64,000 nt of DNA, from positions 1-64,000 of the forward strand of contig JBELLF010000001.1 in assembly GCA_042088875.1 (NCBI GenBank), in the 5' to 3' direction. The position numbers and the translations under genes were made by a program. This DNA is from Marisimplicoccus framensis_A. Its GTDB lineage: Bacteria; Bacteroidota; Bacteroidia; Flavobacteriales; Flavobacteriaceae. The notes under the pieces are model-generated. The model was not told the origin of the DNA. It made no database searches and saw only the letters and a list, made by a program, of their open reading frames with translations. This document shows, piece after piece, positions 18,071 to 27,113 of the stretch. Each line of letters starts with the position of its first letter. The stretch's first letter is position 1.

Positions 18071-19669
18071 ATGAAAAACTCATCAATATCATCAGCTTCG
18101 GAGTATAGACCAAAGGATTTTAATGAAATGATTGGACAAGATGCAATTGTAAAAACACTTTCAAATGCAATTAATAGTCAAAAAATACCTCAAGCACTTT
18201 TGTTTTGTGGTCCAAGAGGTGTAGGTAAAACTTCCTGTGCAAGAATTTTAGCCAAAAAGATAAATGATTTAGATGATAATTTTGAATATAACATATTTGA
18301 GCTTGACGCTGCATCAAATAACTCTGTTGAAGATATTAGAAGTATTACAGAACAGATTAGAATACCTCCTCAATATGGAAAATTTAAAGTATATATTATT
18401 GATGAGGTTCATATGTTATCAAACGCTGCTTTTAATGCATTTTTAAAATCATTAGAAGAACCTCCCCCACATGTTGTTTTTATATTAGCAACTACTGAGA
18501 AGAATAAAATTATTCCAACAATACTTTCCAGATGTCAAATCTATGATTTTAAAAAAGTTAATAATGATTCTATTATTACACTCTTACATAAAATATGTAA
18601 AGAAAAAAAAATAAAGTTTGATGATACTTCATTAGATATAATAGCTGAAAAATCTGATGGTTCTATTAGAGACTCTTTGTCTATGTTTGATAGACTAGTA
18701 AGTTTTACTAATTCAAATTTAACTATTGATGAAGTAACCTCTAATCTAAATATATTGGATTATGAGTCTTATTTTGATCTGTCTTCATTAATTATTAATA
18801 AGGATGTACCTGGAATTCTATCTATGTATGATAAAGTTTATAATCGCGGTGTGGATGATGTTAATTTTCTTAATGGTGTCTCTAAACATTTTAGAGAGGC
18901 ATTAATCAATAAATTAGATGGATCTGATATCAAAGATGATTTGAAAATGAAATATAAAAAACTAGGAGATAATTTTAGGGATGAAGACCTAATACTAATA
19001 ATTGATATAGTAAATAAGTGTCTTATAAATTACCAAAAGGTGAATGACAAAAGGATCCATACTGAAATTTGTTTATTGAAGTTAGCATCACTAGACAGTA
19101 TCAAAAAAAAAAACTCTTTAATTAAAACTTCTGATTTTTCTAATCAAATTATTAAAGATCAGGAGGTAGATAAAGTTTTACAAACAAATAAAGAAGAAAA
19201 TAAACTCTTTACTTCAACTATTGACGAAGTCTCTTCATTATCATTAGCTAGTTTAAATTTTAAAAAATCTGAGAATATTAAAGGAGAGGATCAGATTGAA
19301 TTACCTAATGATAATTTTACAGAAAATGATGTCAGAATTGCTTGGAAAAAATTCTGTGATATCGAAAAAGTAAATGGAAATAACAATATGTTTTCACTTC
19401 TTAATATGAATGTTCCAATAATCGAAAATAATTCAATAATAATTTCAACAATTAATAAGATGAGTCACAGAGAAGTTAAAGGTTATAAGAGTAAAATACA
19501 GGCTTTTATATCTAAAGAACTTAACAATTATAGCATTGATGTTGATGTATCTTTAAATGAGGTTAAACAGAAGAAAAACTATGTTGACAGTAAGGATAAG
19601 TTAAATGCATTGATAAAGCAGAATGGTGATATTTCTCTTCTTATTAATGAGTTTAAACTAAGAATTTAG
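18071..19669 (+). CDS. dnaX: DNA polymerase III subunit gamma/tau
   Basis: 532 residues from the ATG at 18071; a longer frame from 17999 adds a hydrophobic stretch foreign to DnaX and covers the likely promoter. It is the clamp-loader ATPase. Walker A is CGPRGVGKT (46-54), Walker B IIDEVHMLS, and the arginine-finger loop is TILSRCQIYDF. The four zinc-binding cysteines that normally follow the P-loop are absent: that segment (ILAKKINDLDDNFEYNIFEL) is short and acidic. A C-terminal tau-like region follows residue 370. The stop overlaps that of ppx by four bases. Confidence 0.95.
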   Translation: MKNSSISSASEYRPKDFNEMIGQDAIVKTLSNAINSQKIPQALLFCGPRGVGKTSCARILAKKINDLDDNFEYNIFELDAASNNSVEDIRSITEQIRIPPQYGKFKVYIIDEVHMLSNAAFNAFLKSLEEPPPHVVFILATTEKNKIIPTILSRCQIYDFKKVNNDSIITLLHKICKEKKIKFDDTSLDIIAEKSDGSIRDSLSMFDRLVSFTNSNLTIDEVTSNLNILDYESYFDLSSLIINKDVPGILSMYDKVYNRGVDDVNFLNGVSKHFREALINKLDGSDIKDDLKMKYKKLGDNFRDEDLILIIDIVNKCLINYQKVNDKRIHTEICLLKLASLDSIKKKNSLIKTSDFSNQIIKDQEVDKVLQTNKEENKLFTSTIDEVSSLSLASLNFKKSENIKGEDQIELPNDNFTENDVRIAWKKFCDIEKVNGNNNMFSLLNMNVPIIENNSIIISTINKMSHREVKGYKSKIQAFISKELNNYSIDVDVSLNEVKQKKNYVDSKDKLNALIKQNGDISLLINEFKLRI

Positions 19670-20553
19670 TTTGATGAATTCATTGAGTTATGAATCTCCC
19701 GTATCATACCATCTACTAAACCTAATTTGGGAACAAAAAGCTTGTTGGCGTTTACCCAATCCATAGTAGATATAAAAATCTTAATTGCGGGAATAATTAC
19801 GTCAGCTCTATCCGGGTTAATATTATATTTAATCATTCTATTAGTTATATCTTTTTCTAATAAATTGTTATAAAGATCTTTAATTGAAAGATAAGAAATA
19901 GGTTTATTAGGTTTCGTTCTGGTCATATCCTGAATTTTATTAATATTCCCACCAGAAGCAAAAACTTTAAGTTTCGAATCATCTTCAAGATTTTCATTAA
20001 TCCATACTTTAATTTCATCAAATACTAATTCATCAACTAAATTATTCAATAATCTTACAGTTCCAATATTAAAAGATTTTGACTTTTTTTCATTACCCCT
20101 TCTAACAATTGAATACTCAGTACTTCCTCCACCTACATCTACATATAGATATGTTTTATCAAGATCTAAGTTTTCAGTTGGATTTCCCGATGCAATCAAT
20201 CTAGCCTCTTTAAGTCCATCTATTAATTGAACCTTCATTCCGGTTGAATCGTAAATTTGTTTGATTACATCATTATAGTTTTTGGAGTCTCTAAGTGCAG
20301 AAGTAGCATATATTTGATATTGCTCAACTTCATGTACTTTCATTGTAAATTTAAATGATAAAAGAGCATTAGATAATGTATTAATCTTATCATTAGATAT
20401 AATTCCTGTTTTAAAAGAATCCTCTCCTAGTCTAAGGGGTAGCCTGATGTATTGATTTTTTTGAAAAATATATTCATCTTCATTGTTTAGGACATAACAG
20501 ATCAACATCCTAACTGCATTGGAACCTATATCAATAGCTGCAATCTTTCTCAA
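19666..20553 (-). CDS. ppx: Ppx/GppA family phosphatase (exopolyphosphatase-like)
   Basis: 295 residues, covering only the two actin-like domains of the family and lacking the C-terminal HD-like extension of E. coli Ppx. The phosphate-binding motif IAAIDIGSNAVRM and the second loop YVDVGGGSTEYSIV are present, as is ATSALRDSKN. It overlaps ppk1 by four bases, which supports polyphosphate as substrate, though pppGpp hydrolysis is also known in the family. Confidence 0.9.
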   Translation of the reverse strand: MRKIAAIDIGSNAVRMLICYVLNNEDEYIFQKNQYIRLPLRLGEDSFKTGIISNDKINTLSNALLSFKFTMKVHEVEQYQIYATSALRDSKNYNDVIKQIYDSTGMKVQLIDGLKEARLIASGNPTENLDLDKTYLYVDVGGGSTEYSIVRRGNEKKSKSFNIGTVRLLNNLVDELVFDEIKVWINENLEDDSKLKVFASGGNINKIQDMTRTKPNKPISYLSIKDLYNNLLEKDITNRMIKYNINPDRADVIIPAIKIFISTMDWVNANKLFVPKLGLVDGMIREIHNSMNSSN

Positions 20554-22595
20554 TTATTTAAAATTTTTTTAAAATAAGTATATGTATACCATTGAGATCT
20601 AATATTTGATTTAGAGTTTCTTAAAAAACTATTTTGGATATTACTATTTATCAATCTCGTTTTAACATTATCATTAGCACTAATTTCAAGAGTATCAAGT
20701 ACTTGTTTTTTTAAATTATCCTGATAGATTGGACAAGCTACTTCAACTCTATTTTCAATATTTCTTGTCATTAAATCTGCTGATGATATAAATACTTTTT
20801 TGTCTCCACCATTTTCAAATACATAAACTCTTGAATGTTCAAGATACCTATCAACAACACTTTGAACTTCAATGTTATCACTATATCCTAATTTTTTAGG
20901 AATAAGGCAACATATTCCTCTAATTAACAATTTTATTTTTACACCCCTTTGGCTAGCCTCATACAATTTGTCAACAAATTTATAACTTGTGAAACTATTT
21001 AGTTTCAAAATTATTTTTGAGTGCAAGCCTTTTTTTGCATTATCTATTTCGTTATCAATTAGTTCAAATAATTTATTTGTAGTGTGATGAGGAGAAACAA
21101 TTAAATGCTTGTAATCATGTATTTTATAGCTAACCTGAAGAAAATCAAATACTTTACTAACCTCTCTTAGAATTTTCTGATTTGATGTAAATAAAGTAAA
21201 GTCAGAATATACTTTAGCTGTAGTCTCGTTAAAATTACCAGTACTTACGAATCCATATAATTTCTTTTTATTTTTCTCAACTCTTTCAATCAAACAAACT
21301 TTGGAGTGAACCTTTAAACCTTTTACACCAAAAATTAAGTCAACACCTGCAGCTTTTAGTTGATGAGAAACTTTAATATTATTTTCTTCGTCAAACCTGG
21401 CTTGTAATTCAATTTGAACTAAAACTTTTTTACCATTTTTGGCTGCATTAATCAATGAACTAATTACATTAGATTGTCTAGATAGCCTATATAAAGTTAT
21501 TTTAATTGATTTTACACTAGGATCAATAGCAGTTTGTCTTAGCAAAGAAACTAAATAAGAGAATGAGTGATATGGTGTATACATTAAATAGTCTTTTCTG
21601 GATATTTGATCGAGTAGATTAGACTCAATTTCAAGATCTCTAATATTAAGTGGTTTCTTTTTTGGATATAAAAGATCTGATCTGTTTAATTCTGGAAAAT
21701 TCATATAGTCACTTCGATGATGGTATTTTCCACCTGGAATCAAACTATCATATGATGAAATGTTTATTTTTTTTAATAAATAATCAAGAGAAGATTTAGG
21801 AATACTTTTATCATAAACAAGTCTCACTGGGTTTGATATTTTTCTTTTGTTAACATACTCCTGAATTTTTTTTATATAGCTTTTGGATAAGTCTATATCG
21901 TCAATGTCTAATTCTGCACTTCTAGTGATTTTGAGCATATGAGCCTCAATTTTTGAATAATTAAAAAAACTAAATATTATATGAAGATGATATCTAATTA
22001 TATCATCAATAAACATTATATATTGTCTATTTCCATTCTTGGGAAGTACAACAAATCTACTTATATCTTTAGGTATCTCAATAAGAGCATATACAATGGA
22101 TTTATCTTTTAATTTAAGGTTTACTATTAGAAAAGCCTTATTATCATTAAAATCATGTTTTTTATTATTTGATAAAATTATGGTTACCAGTGATGGACTA
22201 ATTTTTCTAATAAAATAATCTTTTAAAAATTCTTTTTGATTTTCTAAAACTTGATTTTGATTTATAAAAAAAATATTTTCTTCTTTTAATGCTTTTTCAA
22301 TCGAGATCAAGATATTAGAACTTTCATTTTGAAGCTGAATTACTTTTTTAGTTATGTCATCTAAAAGCTTTTTTGCAAGAATATTATCCTTATTTCCTTC
22401 TTTAGATACTTTTTCATCCGCAATACTTTTTACAGTAGCATATCTTACCTGAAAGAATTCATCAAGATTATTAGAGAAAATTCCAATGAACTTAAGTCTT
22501 TCTAATAGAGGTACGTCTTTGTTAGAGGCTTCTTGTAAAACTCTCGCATTAAAATCTAACCAACTTAATTCTCTATTTACATATTTAAGACTCAC
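20550..22595 (-). CDS. ppk1: Polyphosphate kinase 1
   Basis: 681 residues, the normal PPK1 size; makes inorganic polyphosphate from ATP. The N-terminus YVNRELSWLDFNARVL is diagnostic. Two phospholipase-D-like domains contain LKVHSKVCLIE (autophosphorylated histidine) and YLEHSRVYVFENGG (second histidine), and SADLMTRN follows. It starts 11 bases inside the end of the sixA-like gene and overlaps ppx, giving a compact polyphosphate module. Confidence 0.96.
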   Translation of the reverse strand: MSLKYVNRELSWLDFNARVLQEASNKDVPLLERLKFIGIFSNNLDEFFQVRYATVKSIADEKVSKEGNKDNILAKKLLDDITKKVIQLQNESSNILISIEKALKEENIFFINQNQVLENQKEFLKDYFIRKISPSLVTIILSNNKKHDFNDNKAFLIVNLKLKDKSIVYALIEIPKDISRFVVLPKNGNRQYIMFIDDIIRYHLHIIFSFFNYSKIEAHMLKITRSAELDIDDIDLSKSYIKKIQEYVNKRKISNPVRLVYDKSIPKSSLDYLLKKINISSYDSLIPGGKYHHRSDYMNFPELNRSDLLYPKKKPLNIRDLEIESNLLDQISRKDYLMYTPYHSFSYLVSLLRQTAIDPSVKSIKITLYRLSRQSNVISSLINAAKNGKKVLVQIELQARFDEENNIKVSHQLKAAGVDLIFGVKGLKVHSKVCLIERVEKNKKKLYGFVSTGNFNETTAKVYSDFTLFTSNQKILREVSKVFDFLQVSYKIHDYKHLIVSPHHTTNKLFELIDNEIDNAKKGLHSKIILKLNSFTSYKFVDKLYEASQRGVKIKLLIRGICCLIPKKLGYSDNIEVQSVVDRYLEHSRVYVFENGGDKKVFISSADLMTRNIENRVEVACPIYQDNLKKQVLDTLEISANDNVKTRLINSNIQNSFLRNSKSNIRSQWYTYTYFKKILNN

Positions 22596-23073
22596 TCCTT
22601 ATGTTATTTAAGTAATATATTGGTTTTAAATTAATTATTTCAGACCATAAATCTGTATCAAATTTTAAACAAAACCATCTGGCAGTAGGTAAGTTTAAAA
22701 TTTTATTTTCAGAGAAATAATTTGAAATTTCTGTGTAAGCAGGATTGTGGCCAACTAAAACTATATTTGAATACTTGTTATCTATTTTATTTATAAAATC
22801 AAATACTTCAAGCATATTAAAAGTATAAAGATCATTACATATAATAATTTTTTTTAAGTCAATTCCTATAGAATTAGCCATAATTATACATGTATGAATT
22901 GCTCTATTTGCTGGACTAGATAAAAAAATTTCAACTGGACTAAAAGTATCAATTGATAAATTTGCAATTTTCCTAATCTTACTAATACCAAATTCATTTA
23001 AAGGCCTATTTATATCAGAAACATCAAAATCCCATGATGATTTAGAGTGTCTTAGAAAAGTTATAGTTTTCAT
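22585..23073 (-). CDS. sixA: SixA-like histidine phosphatase
   Basis: 162 residues of the histidine phosphatase superfamily. The catalytic N-terminus is TFLRHSKSSWD (RHS in place of the common RHG), with a later VLVGHNPAYTEI motif holding the second histidine. SixA relatives dephosphorylate phosphohistidine proteins. The placement immediately before ppk1, an enzyme that works through a phosphohistidine intermediate, is suggestive but only context. It follows pdxH with no gap. Confidence 0.85.
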   Translation of the reverse strand: MKTITFLRHSKSSWDFDVSDINRPLNEFGISKIRKIANLSIDTFSPVEIFLSSPANRAIHTCIIMANSIGIDLKKIIICNDLYTFNMLEVFDFINKIDNKYSNIVLVGHNPAYTEISNYFSENKILNLPTARWFCLKFDTDLWSEIINLKPIYYLNNIRSES

Positions 23074-23712
23074 CTAAGGAGACAATAATTTATATTTCCA
23101 ATTATCTTCTATAAAATTACATAATACTCTATTATGAAGTCTATTCTTCCTGCCTTGCCAAAATTCAATTTGATTTATAAATATTTCAATTCCACCCCAG
23201 TTATAAGGTCTTTTAAGTTTAGTGTTTTTATTTTGATCAATAAAAGAATTATAGTTTTCTAAAAGAGCTTCATAACTATCAATATCATCACTTTGATTGG
23301 ATATTATAGCAGCAGCTTGACTTTCAAATGGTCTTGAATTAAAGTAATTTTCAGATTCATTAAAAGAAGTTTTTTTAGCACAACCCCTAATTATAACCTG
23401 TCTTTCAAGAGGAGCCCAGTAAAAAGAGGCACAAATATTTTGGTTTTTTTCAAGGGATCTTCCTTTTTTACTGTTATAATTTGTAAAAAACACAATACTC
23501 CTATCTTTAACTTGCTTCAATAACACAACTCTTGAGGAAGGAAAATTATCTTCATCAATAGTTGAAATTGTCATAGCATTTGGTTCAATAATTTGATTAG
23601 AATTTTCGGCTTCTTTAAACCATTTTATAAAAAAGTCAATAGGATTTTTACCAATGTCGTTTATACTCAATTTATCTTTATTATATGATTTTCTGTAATT
23701 AAATAATTCCAT
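23074..23712 (-). CDS. pdxH: Pyridoxine/pyridoxamine 5'-phosphate oxidase
   Basis: 212 residues, usual length. It oxidises pyridoxine or pyridoxamine phosphate to pyridoxal phosphate using FMN. FMN-contact stretches RVVLLKQ, FFTNYNSKKG and FYWAPLERQVIIRG are present, as is the C-terminal EFWQGRKNRLHNRV block that binds the substrate. It overlaps the pyrB stop by one base and runs directly into sixA. Confidence 0.95.
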   Translation of the reverse strand: MELFNYRKSYNKDKLSINDIGKNPIDFFIKWFKEAENSNQIIEPNAMTISTIDEDNFPSSRVVLLKQVKDRSIVFFTNYNSKKGRSLEKNQNICASFYWAPLERQVIIRGCAKKTSFNESENYFNSRPFESQAAAIISNQSDDIDSYEALLENYNSFIDQNKNTKLKRPYNWGGIEIFINQIEFWQGRKNRLHNRVLCNFIEDNWKYKLLSP

Positions 23713-24653
23713 TATTCATTAATTGAGAAATTTAATTTAGAAGCCAATAAATACATTATTGCCATTCTAATAGCAACACCATTTTCAACTTGTTCTAAAA
23801 TAATAGAATTATTTGATTCTACAAGATCAGAGGTAATTTCAACTCCTCTGTTTATAGGTCCAGGATGTAGTATTAATATATCTTTTTTGATAGATCTAAT
23901 TTTATTTGCATCTAAACCAAAAAGTATAGAGTATTCTCTATTATCTGGAAAATATGACTTTATCATTCTTTCTCTTTGAACTCTAAGAACATTAACAGCA
24001 TCACACCACCTTAATGCTTTTTGAATGTCTGGTTCAACAGATACATTTAATTTTTCAATATCCTTTGGGACAAGACTTAATGGACAAGAAATCTTTATGT
24101 TGGCTCCTAATAAATTTAACAAATATAGGTTTGAAAGTGCTACTCTTGAGTGAAGTATATCTCCAACAATTAAAATATTTTTTCCTTTTAGATCTCCAAT
24201 CTTTTCAAATATTGAGAATGAATCTAGTAATGCCTGTGTTGGGTGTTCGTGAGTACCATCTCCAGCATTAATAATACAGGAATCCGTATATTTTGATAGA
24301 AGTATAGATGATCCTGGATTAGGATGCCTCAAGACAATCATATCAACTTTCATAGCTAAAATATTATTAACCGTATCAATTAAAGATTCACCTTTCTTGA
24401 CAGACGAGGAAGAGCTTGAAAAATTAATTACATCAGCTCCAAGTCTTTTTTGAGCTAATTCAAAAGAAATTTTAGTTCTAGTGCTATTTTCAAAAAAAAG
24501 ATTTGCAATAGTAATATCTCTAAGTGTTGGGACTTTTTTAATAGGTCTGTTTATTACTTCCTTGAAATTAACTGCTGTATCAAAAATAAGATCAACATCA
24601 GTCTTATTTAAAAATTTTATACCATGAAGATGGTCCACACTTAATTCTCTCAT
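23712..24653 (-). CDS. pyrB: Aspartate carbamoyltransferase catalytic subunit
   Basis: 313 residues; condenses carbamoyl phosphate with aspartate, the committed step of pyrimidine synthesis. The carbamoyl phosphate loop FFENSTRTKISFE, the HPTQALLDSF motif and LHPGPINRGVE are all present. No pyrI regulatory chain is in the window, so control probably comes through PyrR, encoded directly upstream with adjoining codons. Confidence 0.97.
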   Translation of the reverse strand: MRELSVDHLHGIKFLNKTDVDLIFDTAVNFKEVINRPIKKVPTLRDITIANLFFENSTRTKISFELAQKRLGADVINFSSSSSSVKKGESLIDTVNNILAMKVDMIVLRHPNPGSSILLSKYTDSCIINAGDGTHEHPTQALLDSFSIFEKIGDLKGKNILIVGDILHSRVALSNLYLLNLLGANIKISCPLSLVPKDIEKLNVSVEPDIQKALRWCDAVNVLRVQRERMIKSYFPDNREYSILFGLDANKIRSIKKDILILHPGPINRGVEITSDLVESNNSIILEQVENGVAIRMAIMYLLASKLNFSINE

Positions 24654-25190
24654 CTAACTTTCTATAAAAACTTTATTATTAATAGACTTTTTAGCCCATA
24701 ATACTTTTACTTTGTCCCCTTTAAAAGTATCAATCTTTGTTCCACAATAGTTTGCTTCTATTGGTATTTCTCTCTTAAATCTTCTATCAACAAGGACAAG
24801 GAGTTCAATTGACTTTGGCCTGCCGTAAGAATCTATTGCAGACATAGCTGCCTTAATACTTCTTCCAGTAAAAAGAACATCATCTATAAATACAATTCTT
24901 TTATTTTCTACAGTGAAATTAATTTGAGTCAAATTTGCTGAAAGAGTTTTATCAGATCTTCTAAAATCATCTCTAAAAAAAGTGAAATCGAGTATACCAC
25001 TTTTAATTTTTATATCAGGATGATCAGCTTTAAAAACATTCAAAATTTCATTAAATAAATAGACACCTCTAGGTTGAAGACCAATTAGAACTGTATTTTG
25101 AAAATCTTTATGATTTTCAATTAGTTCATATACTAATCTTGATAAGACTAGATTAATTTTCTTTGAATCTAAAAGTATTTTTTTTGGCAT
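24654..25190 (-). CDS. pyrR: Bifunctional PyrR: pyr operon regulator / uracil phosphoribosyltransferase
   Basis: 178 residues with the type I phosphoribosyltransferase PRPP loop VFIDDVLFTGRSIKAAMSA, and the early VLIGLQPRGVYLF and LLVLVDR stretches typical of PyrR. In Gram-positive relatives PyrR binds mRNA leaders in response to UMP. The leader here is only about ten bases, with no room for an attenuator, so RNA-based control of this operon is doubtful. First gene of pyrR-pyrB-pdxH-sixA-ppk1-ppx. Confidence 0.93.
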   Translation of the reverse strand: MPKKILLDSKKINLVLSRLVYELIENHKDFQNTVLIGLQPRGVYLFNEILNVFKADHPDIKIKSGILDFTFFRDDFRRSDKTLSANLTQINFTVENKRIVFIDDVLFTGRSIKAAMSAIDSYGRPKSIELLVLVDRRFKREIPIEANYCGTKIDTFKGDKVKVLWAKKSINNKVFIES

Positions 25191-25205
25191 TAGTATCTAT
25201 TAGTA

Positions 25206-25213
25206 CAAAAATA
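25206..25213 (-). promoter_or_regulatory. -7 element for the pyrR operon
   Basis: TATTTTTG on the minus strand matches TAnnTTTG exactly and lies 15 bases before the pyrR ATG. The -33 TTG is not found at the usual spacing. Position between the rpsA terminator and pyrR makes a promoter here expected. Confidence 0.4.
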
Positions 25214-25236
25214 TAAATTCTACATTATGTCTAGGT

Positions 25237-25269
25237 AAAAAAAAATCCTCATGAATGAGGATTTTTTTT
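25237..25269 (-). terminator. Rho-independent terminator after rpsA
   Basis: A perfect 8-base stem (ATCCTCAT / ATGAGGAT) with a two-base spacer, flanked by runs of A and T on both sides, lies two bases past the rpsA stop codon. On the minus strand it ends in a T-tract of nine, the classic intrinsic terminator. The A/T flanks would make it work in either direction. Confidence 0.85.
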
Positions 25270-25271
25270 AA

Positions 25272-27053
25272 TTATTCTTCTTCAGAATCAATATCATCTA
25301 TTTTATTGTCATCAGGTATATCCGGAGATAAATCTTTATGTGTTAATAAATGAGAAACAACCACTCTTTTAAATTCTTTACTAAACTCAATAACTTTAAA
25401 ATCTACCTTATCTCCTTTTGAAAGCTTAGAACCATCTATTTTATCAAGATGTTTAGTAGGACAAAAAGCAGATATATCTTCATTAAAATTTATTATGGCA
25501 CCTTTATCAATAACTTCAGACACCTTAGAATTATGAATTGTATCTAAAGCAAAATCTTTTTTATATATATCCCATGGATTAGGTATAGTCTGTTTGTGTC
25601 CAAGACTAAGTTTTCTTCCCTCAACATCAAGATCAAGAATGACAACTTCAATATTGTCGTTAAGTGCCAAAAATTCTGAAGGATGTTTGATCTTTTTTGT
25701 CCAAGATAAATCAGATATATAAATTAAACCATCTATACCTTCTTGAAGCTCAATAAATACTCCAAAGTTTGTAAAATTTCTAACAGATCCAGTATGTTTT
25801 GAGCCTACCGGAAATTTTTTAGTAATATCAGTCCAAGGATCTTCAGTTAACTGTTTAATTCCTAAAGACATTTTTCTAGATTCTCTATCAAGTGTTAGAA
25901 CTACAGCCTCAATTTCATCTCCAATTTTTACAAAATCTTGCGCACTTCTCAAATGGGTTGACCATGACATCTCAGAAACATGTACTAAACCTTCAATGCC
26001 TTCATCAACTTCAATAAATGCACCATAATCTGCAATTACAACTACTTTACCTTTTAATTTAGAACCTTCTTTAACATCATCACCGAGTTTATCCCATGGA
26101 TGATCAGTTAATTGTTTAAGACCTAATTGAATTTTAGATTTGTCATCATCAAAATCTAATATTACGACTTTAATAGTTTGGTCTAGTTCTAAGATCTCAG
26201 ATGGATGATTTATTCTACTCCATGACAAATCTGTAATATGAATCAGGCCATCAACGCCTCCTAAATCAACAAATACTCCATATGAAGTCATATTTTTTAC
26301 TGTTCCTTCCAAAACTTGCCCTTTCTCAAGCTGACCAATAATTCCTTTCTTTTGCTCCTCAATATCAGCTTCAATTAATGCTTTGTGGGATACAACTACA
26401 TTCTTAAACTCGTGATTAATTTTAACCACTTTAAAATCCATGTTTTTATTGGTATATTGATCATAATCTCTTATTGGCTTGACATCGATTTGAGAACCAG
26501 GAAGAAAGGCTTCTATACCAAAAACATCAACAATCATTCCACCTTTTGTTCTACACTTTACAAAGCCCTGAACAACTTCACCTGAATCATAGGCTGCATT
26601 CACTCTATCCCAAGCTTTAATAACTCTTGCTTTTCTGTGAGAAAGAACTAATTGACCAGACTTATCTTCTCTTGTATCTACAATTACTTCAACTTTATCA
26701 CCAAGTTTTAGATCAGGATTATATCTAAACTCATTTTTTGAAATTACTCCTTCTGACTTAGCATTTATATCAATAATGATGTCTTTCTCTGTCATATGAA
26801 TTACTTCACCTAATATGATATTATCATCTGAGGTATCTACAAAATTTTTTTCAACTAACTTTTCAAATTCTTTTATTTGTTTTTCATCTAGTTCATCAAT
26901 ACCTTCCTTGTACTGATGCCAATTAAAATTAGATAGAAAATCATCTTGAGTTTCAACTTTTTTTGTTGATTTTTTTTCAGAAGCTACTACTGGAGTTTTT
27001 GTTTGTGTATCTGACACTTCAGATTTAACTTTTTCAATATTATCTTCGCTCAT
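25272..27053 (-). CDS. rpsA: 30S ribosomal protein S1
   Basis: 593 residues from the ATG at 27053 (an in-frame TTG three codons earlier lies within the -7 promoter element). It contains a run of S1 RNA-binding domains; repeated signatures such as YGVFVDLGGVDGLIHITDLSW, YGAFIEVDEGIEGLVHVSEMSW and FGVFIELQEGIDGLIYISDLSW are spaced about 85 residues apart. The N-terminal 60 residues are charged and low in complexity, and the C-terminus is acidic. S1 helps unfold and place mRNA on the ribosome. A strong promoter and a terminator bracket it as one transcription unit. Confidence 0.96.
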   Translation of the reverse strand: MSEDNIEKVKSEVSDTQTKTPVVASEKKSTKKVETQDDFLSNFNWHQYKEGIDELDEKQIKEFEKLVEKNFVDTSDDNIILGEVIHMTEKDIIIDINAKSEGVISKNEFRYNPDLKLGDKVEVIVDTREDKSGQLVLSHRKARVIKAWDRVNAAYDSGEVVQGFVKCRTKGGMIVDVFGIEAFLPGSQIDVKPIRDYDQYTNKNMDFKVVKINHEFKNVVVSHKALIEADIEEQKKGIIGQLEKGQVLEGTVKNMTSYGVFVDLGGVDGLIHITDLSWSRINHPSEILELDQTIKVVILDFDDDKSKIQLGLKQLTDHPWDKLGDDVKEGSKLKGKVVVIADYGAFIEVDEGIEGLVHVSEMSWSTHLRSAQDFVKIGDEIEAVVLTLDRESRKMSLGIKQLTEDPWTDITKKFPVGSKHTGSVRNFTNFGVFIELQEGIDGLIYISDLSWTKKIKHPSEFLALNDNIEVVILDLDVEGRKLSLGHKQTIPNPWDIYKKDFALDTIHNSKVSEVIDKGAIINFNEDISAFCPTKHLDKIDGSKLSKGDKVDFKVIEFSKEFKRVVVSHLLTHKDLSPDIPDDNKIDDIDSEEE

Positions 27054-27059
27054 AGTGCG

Positions 27060-27089
27060 CAAAAATATAATTTATTAATTTATTGACAA
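27060..27089 (-). promoter_or_regulatory. rpsA promoter with perfect Bacteroidota consensus
   Basis: On the minus strand TTG (27087-27089) is followed after exactly 19 bases by TATTTTTG (27060-27067), a perfect TTG-N19-TAnnTTTG. The -7 element ends six bases before the rpsA ATG at 27053, so the message should be leaderless or have only one or two bases of leader. Confidence 0.65.
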
Positions 27090-27113
27090 AGATTAGTTAT
27101 GTTTTTTATCAAA

